Below, piece after piece: positions 6,211 through 8,482 of a stretch of 8,482 nucleotides of DNA. The stretch's first letter is position 1; every line of letters starts with the position of its first letter. The DNA comes from Comamonadaceae bacterium. Lineage in GTDB: Bacteria; Pseudomonadota; Gammaproteobacteria; Burkholderiales; Burkholderiaceae_C. The notes below the pieces were generated by a model. It did not search any database and was not told the origin of the DNA. It saw nothing but the letters and a program-made list of their open reading frames with translations. Position numbers and translations under genes: made by a program. The DNA is taken from contig CANKNK010000062.1 of the NCBI GenBank assembly GCA_947483455.1, forward strand, positions 1 to 8,482, read 5' to 3'.

Positions 6211-7242
6211 ATGGTGCGCACCGTGTCTCCTGTTGAACTGACGCCTTTGGTCGAACTCACACGCGGCGGACATAGCGAGTGTTTGCACTTTGGCGCGGTG
6301 GCGGTGGTGGACCGGCATGGCAGCGTGTTGGTGCACGCGGGTAACCCCCATGGGGTGAGCTTTACCCGCTCCACGCTCAAAGCCTTACAGGCCTTACCTT
6401 TGCTGCAATCCGGTGCCGCCAAGGACTTGGGCCTTTCGCAAGCGGAATTGGCTTTGCTGTGTGCCAGCCACAACGGCGAACCCCTGCATGTGCAGACGGC
6501 AGAGTCCATCTTGGCCAAGGCCGGACAGGACTACCGGGTGTTGCGCTGCGGCTGCCATGTGCCGGGTTTGTTCACCTTACTGGACACAGCGCCGCCCGAG
6601 GGTTTGGTCTATGACGAACGGCACCACAATTGCAGCGGTAAACACGCAGGTTTTGTGGCGATGTGCGTACAGCAGGGCTGGCCGATAGAGGATTACACCG
6701 AGCCCGCCCATCCCTTGCAGCGTGCGGTGCGCGCTACGGTGGCGCGGGCGGTGGGTATGCGCGAAGAGGATATGCCCATGGGCATAGACGGATGCTCGGC
6801 GCCCAATTACGCCATGCCGCTAGCCCGCCTGGCCTACGGCTATGCGCGTCTGGCTACGGGCGCGGCCGACACAGAGTTTGGCGACAGTTTTGCACTGCTG
6901 GGCGAGGCCATGACGGCGCACCCGGACTTGGTAAGTGGCACGGGCCGCAATGACTTGGCCTTGATGCGCGCGGGGCGGGGCGACTGGATCAGCAAAATAG
7001 GCGCAGACGGCGTGCAAGTGGTGGCCAGTAAAAGCCGCAGTGAGGCCTTCGCCATCAAGATCAGCGACGGCAACAAACCGGCTTTGTACGCGGCCACCAT
7101 CTCGGTGCTCGAGCAACTGGGCTGGATGGACGAGGTCCAAGCGGCAGAACTCGATGCGTGGCGAGGCGCAGATATCCTCAATGCCCGCGGCTTGCGCGTA
7201 GGCGCGCGCAGCGCTTGCTTTGCCTTAAAGGGAGAAATATGA
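6211..7242 (+). CDS. L-asparaginase, Rhizobium etli AnsA type (PF06089-like)
   Basis: This 343-residue protein is predicted to hydrolyse L-asparagine to aspartate and ammonia. It belongs to the structurally distinct R. etli-type family, not the E. coli AnsA/AnsB or Ntn-hydrolase types. The key residues of R. etli ReAII, as I recall them (Ser48, Lys51, Ser80, Cys135, Lys138, Cys189), line up with a constant offset of six: Ser54 and Lys57 in TRSTLK, Ser86 in CASHNGE, Cys141 and Lys144 in NCSGKHAG, and Cys195 in GIDGCSAP. Lys262 in ISKIGADG is a candidate for the second Ser-Lys pair (ReAII Lys263), though its offset differs. Cys141, Lys144 and Cys195 would form the zinc site. I chose the ATG at 6211 because the family usually begins just before the PLVELTRGG block; in-frame ATGs at 6097, 6133 and 6154 remain possible. 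No obvious signal peptide, so cytoplasmic. Its stop codon overlaps the arginase start. Confidence 0.88.
   Translation: MVRTVSPVELTPLVELTRGGHSECLHFGAVAVVDRHGSVLVHAGNPHGVSFTRSTLKALQALPLLQSGAAKDLGLSQAELALLCASHNGEPLHVQTAESILAKAGQDYRVLRCGCHVPGLFTLLDTAPPEGLVYDERHHNCSGKHAGFVAMCVQQGWPIEDYTEPAHPLQRAVRATVARAVGMREEDMPMGIDGCSAPNYAMPLARLAYGYARLATGAADTEFGDSFALLGEAMTAHPDLVSGTGRNDLALMRAGRGDWISKIGADGVQVVASKSRSEAFAIKISDGNKPALYAATISVLEQLGWMDEVQAAELDAWRGADILNARGLRVGARSACFALKGEI
7227..7235 (+). promoter_or_regulatory. Shine-Dalgarno sequence for the arginase gene
   Basis: AAAGGGAGA lies inside the end of the asparaginase gene, with GGGAG four bases before the ATG at 7239. It is the clearest ribosome-binding site in the window and fixes the arginase start. 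It also supports translational coupling, since the start ATG and the upstream stop TGA share the sequence ATGA (7239-7242). Confidence 0.7.
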
Positions 7243-8162
7243 ATAAGACGATTGGCTTGATAGGAGCGCCCACCGACATCGGTGCGAGTGCCCGCGGTGC
7301 CAGCATGGGGCCGGAGGCTTTGCGTGTGGCGAGTATTGCCGCCGCTATCGAGGCCCAGGGCCTGCAGGTATATGAGGCTGGTGACGTACGGGGGCCACCT
7401 AACCCGTGCTTGATGCCAGTGCAAGGCTACCGCCATTTGGAACAAGTACTTGCCTGGAATCAGGCTGTACACGGGGCGGTGTATGCCGAGTTCGAGGCGG
7501 GGCGCTTGCCTCTGCTGATGGGTGGTGACCATAGTCTTGCGATAGGGTCGATCAGTGCCGCAGCAAGGCATTGCCGTGCGCATGGCAAAGCATTGCGGGT
7601 ACTCTGGCTTGACGCGCATGCAGATTTCAATACCGCTGCGTTGACGCCCAGTGGCAATTTACACGGAATGCCCTTGGCCTGCCTTTGCGGTATGGGCCCT
7701 GCGCAGTTGACGGGTATCGGCGGGCAGGTGCCTGCTTTGCAAGCCGCTTGGGTGCGGCAAATTGGTATTCGCAGCGTGGACCCCGGTGAAAAATTGCTGG
7801 TGCATGCCCAGGGCTTGGAAGTATTTGATATGCGCTTTATCGACGAGCATGGTATGCGTCGGACCATGGATTTGGCCTTGGCCAACTTGGATGCCCATAC
7901 CCACATACACGTGAGCTTTGATGTCGATTTCCTAGATCCGGAAATTGCACCGGGCGTCGCTACTACGGTGCCCGGTGGGCCAAGTTATCGCGAAGCCCAG
8001 TTATGTATGGAGATGATTGCAGACACCGGGGCCTTGGGTTCGGTGGATGTCATGGAGCTCAACCCGGCGATGGATGTGCGCAACCGTACAGCCCAGGTCG
8101 CGGTGGAGTTATTGGCATCTTTGTTTGGGAAATCCACCTTGATGCGCCGTCGCGATACCTAA
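7239..8162 (+). CDS. rocF: Arginase (ureohydrolase family)
   Basis: This 307-residue ureohydrolase is predicted to hydrolyse L-arginine to L-ornithine and urea using a binuclear manganese centre. All ligands are visible: His98 in GGDHS, Asp125, His127 and Asp129 in DAHAD, and Asp228 and Asp230 in SFDVDFLDP. SGNLHGMP (138-145) holds Asn140 and His142, matching the arginase substrate-binding and proton-shuttle positions, and Glu273 in MELNP matches the guanidinium-binding Glu277 of human arginase I. The start region (IGLIGAPTDIGASARGASMGPEALR) and the length of about 300 favour arginase over agmatinase or formimidoylglutamase; agmatinase is the main alternative. The start at 7239 has a good Shine-Dalgarno and overlaps the asparaginase stop by four bases, so the two are almost certainly co-transcribed. 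The TAA stop overlaps the stop of the convergent choline-sulfatase gene. Confidence 0.93.
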   Translation: MNKTIGLIGAPTDIGASARGASMGPEALRVASIAAAIEAQGLQVYEAGDVRGPPNPCLMPVQGYRHLEQVLAWNQAVHGAVYAEFEAGRLPLLMGGDHSLAIGSISAAARHCRAHGKALRVLWLDAHADFNTAALTPSGNLHGMPLACLCGMGPAQLTGIGGQVPALQAAWVRQIGIRSVDPGEKLLVHAQGLEVFDMRFIDEHGMRRTMDLALANLDAHTHIHVSFDVDFLDPEIAPGVATTVPGGPSYREAQLCMEMIADTGALGSVDVMELNPAMDVRNRTAQVAVELLASLFGKSTLMRRRDT

Positions 8163-8482
8163 GTCTTGACCTGCGGGTAGCGCGCCCGCCGCTCCAGATC
8201 ATCCAGGTCCATGTGATTACGCATATATTGCTGCGTCGCATCGACCAACGGCTGATGATCCCAGGACGTGCGTTTGCCTTTGCCCAGCGCACTGCCCACC
8301 AAGCGCCGACGCCGCTGGCTGGCCAGCACTTGCGCATGCAACACGGGGATATCCCAGCGCGCTGCGACTTCTTGCATAAAGCCTTGCAATGTATCCGAAT
8401 GGGCAGCGTTGCCCGCCAGGTTGTGCAACTCTTGCGGGTCATCCGGCAGGTGGTAAAGCATGCAGATATCGTCCTGGCTGTA
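8159..8482 (-). CDS. betC: Choline-sulfatase C-terminal part (5' end outside window)
   Basis: These 107 C-terminal residues belong to an arylsulfatase-superfamily protein; the frame runs open to the window edge, so the catalytic N-terminal part, including the Cys that becomes formylglycine, is not visible. HLPDDPQELHNLAG is the usual sulfatase segment. The tail has SQRRRRLVGSAL, TSWDHQP (about 8249-8269) and DATQQYMRNHMDLDDLE, ending in RYPQVKT, the pattern I recognise from the choline-sulfatase C-terminal domain (PF12411). The enzyme hydrolyses choline-O-sulfate to choline and sulfate; choline can then be oxidised to glycine betaine. In the family this tail contributes to oligomer contacts. 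The assignment rests on the tail alone, so another alkyl sulfatase remains possible. A full-length protein should be about 500 residues. Rest of the locus, including any bet genes or regulator, would lie beyond 8482. Confidence 0.85.
   Translation of the reverse strand, partial: YSQDDICMLYHLPDDPQELHNLAGNAAHSDTLQGFMQEVAARWDIPVLHAQVLASQRRRRLVGSALGKGKRTSWDHQPLVDATQQYMRNHMDLDDLERRARYPQVKT

Noticed and set aside
7158..7238. Longer arginase reading frame starting at the ATG at 7158, adding 27 residues.
   Set aside because: The extension overlaps the asparaginase gene, is Arg/Cys-rich and unlike arginases. The ATG at 7239 has a good Shine-Dalgarno and begins exactly where family similarity starts.
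6840..7619. A 259-codon open frame on the minus strand across the asparaginase-arginase junction.
   Set aside because: It lies antisense to two genes with complete active-site motifs, and its translation shows no recognisable domain. Long antisense frames are common in GC-rich coding DNA.

Overview
The window looks like chromosome of a GC-rich betaproteobacterium, most likely Burkholderiales and perhaps Comamonadaceae. The grounds are a Bug-family (TctC-like) periplasmic binding protein, a type of gene greatly expanded in that order, the overall protein style and tight gene packing. This is inference; there is no rRNA or other taxonomic marker here. I saw no tRNA, rRNA, CRISPR array, insertion sequence, integrase or phage gene.

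Region 1 (1-4192, plus strand) is a compact run of four genes: the 3' part of a Bug-type solute-binding protein, a malonyl-CoA synthetase (MatB-like), a class I/II PLP aminotransferase 9 bases after matB, and an AlkD-like HEAT-repeat DNA glycosylase. The first two suggest uptake of a dicarboxylate, probably malonate, and its activation to malonyl-CoA. The aminotransferase and the alkylation-repair gene follow closely enough to be co-transcribed, but nothing in them ties them to malonate.

Region 2 (4227-6098, minus strand) is one large gene that converges on the alkylation-repair gene. It encodes a fusion of an N-terminal biotinyl (BCCP) domain, a low-complexity linker and a full carboxyltransferase. 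No biotin carboxylase gene lies in the window: the gene upstream is divergent and the one downstream is convergent. This is the least ordinary gene here.

Region 3 (6099-8162, plus strand) begins with a divergent intergenic stretch of about 110 bases. It continues with a Rhizobium etli-type (AnsA, PF06089-like) L-asparaginase, translationally coupled through an ATGA overlap to an arginase. The pair looks like an amino-acid nitrogen-salvage unit releasing ammonia plus aspartate, and urea plus ornithine.

Region 4 (8159-8482, minus strand) is the C-terminal end of a choline-sulfatase (BetC). Its stop codon overlaps the arginase stop codon tail to tail.

Most of the window is ordinary metabolic chromosome. 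I found no convincing wholly new system. The best leads are the orphan biotinyl-carboxyltransferase fusion, the unexplained aminotransferase behind matB, and two short palindromes in intergenic gaps.
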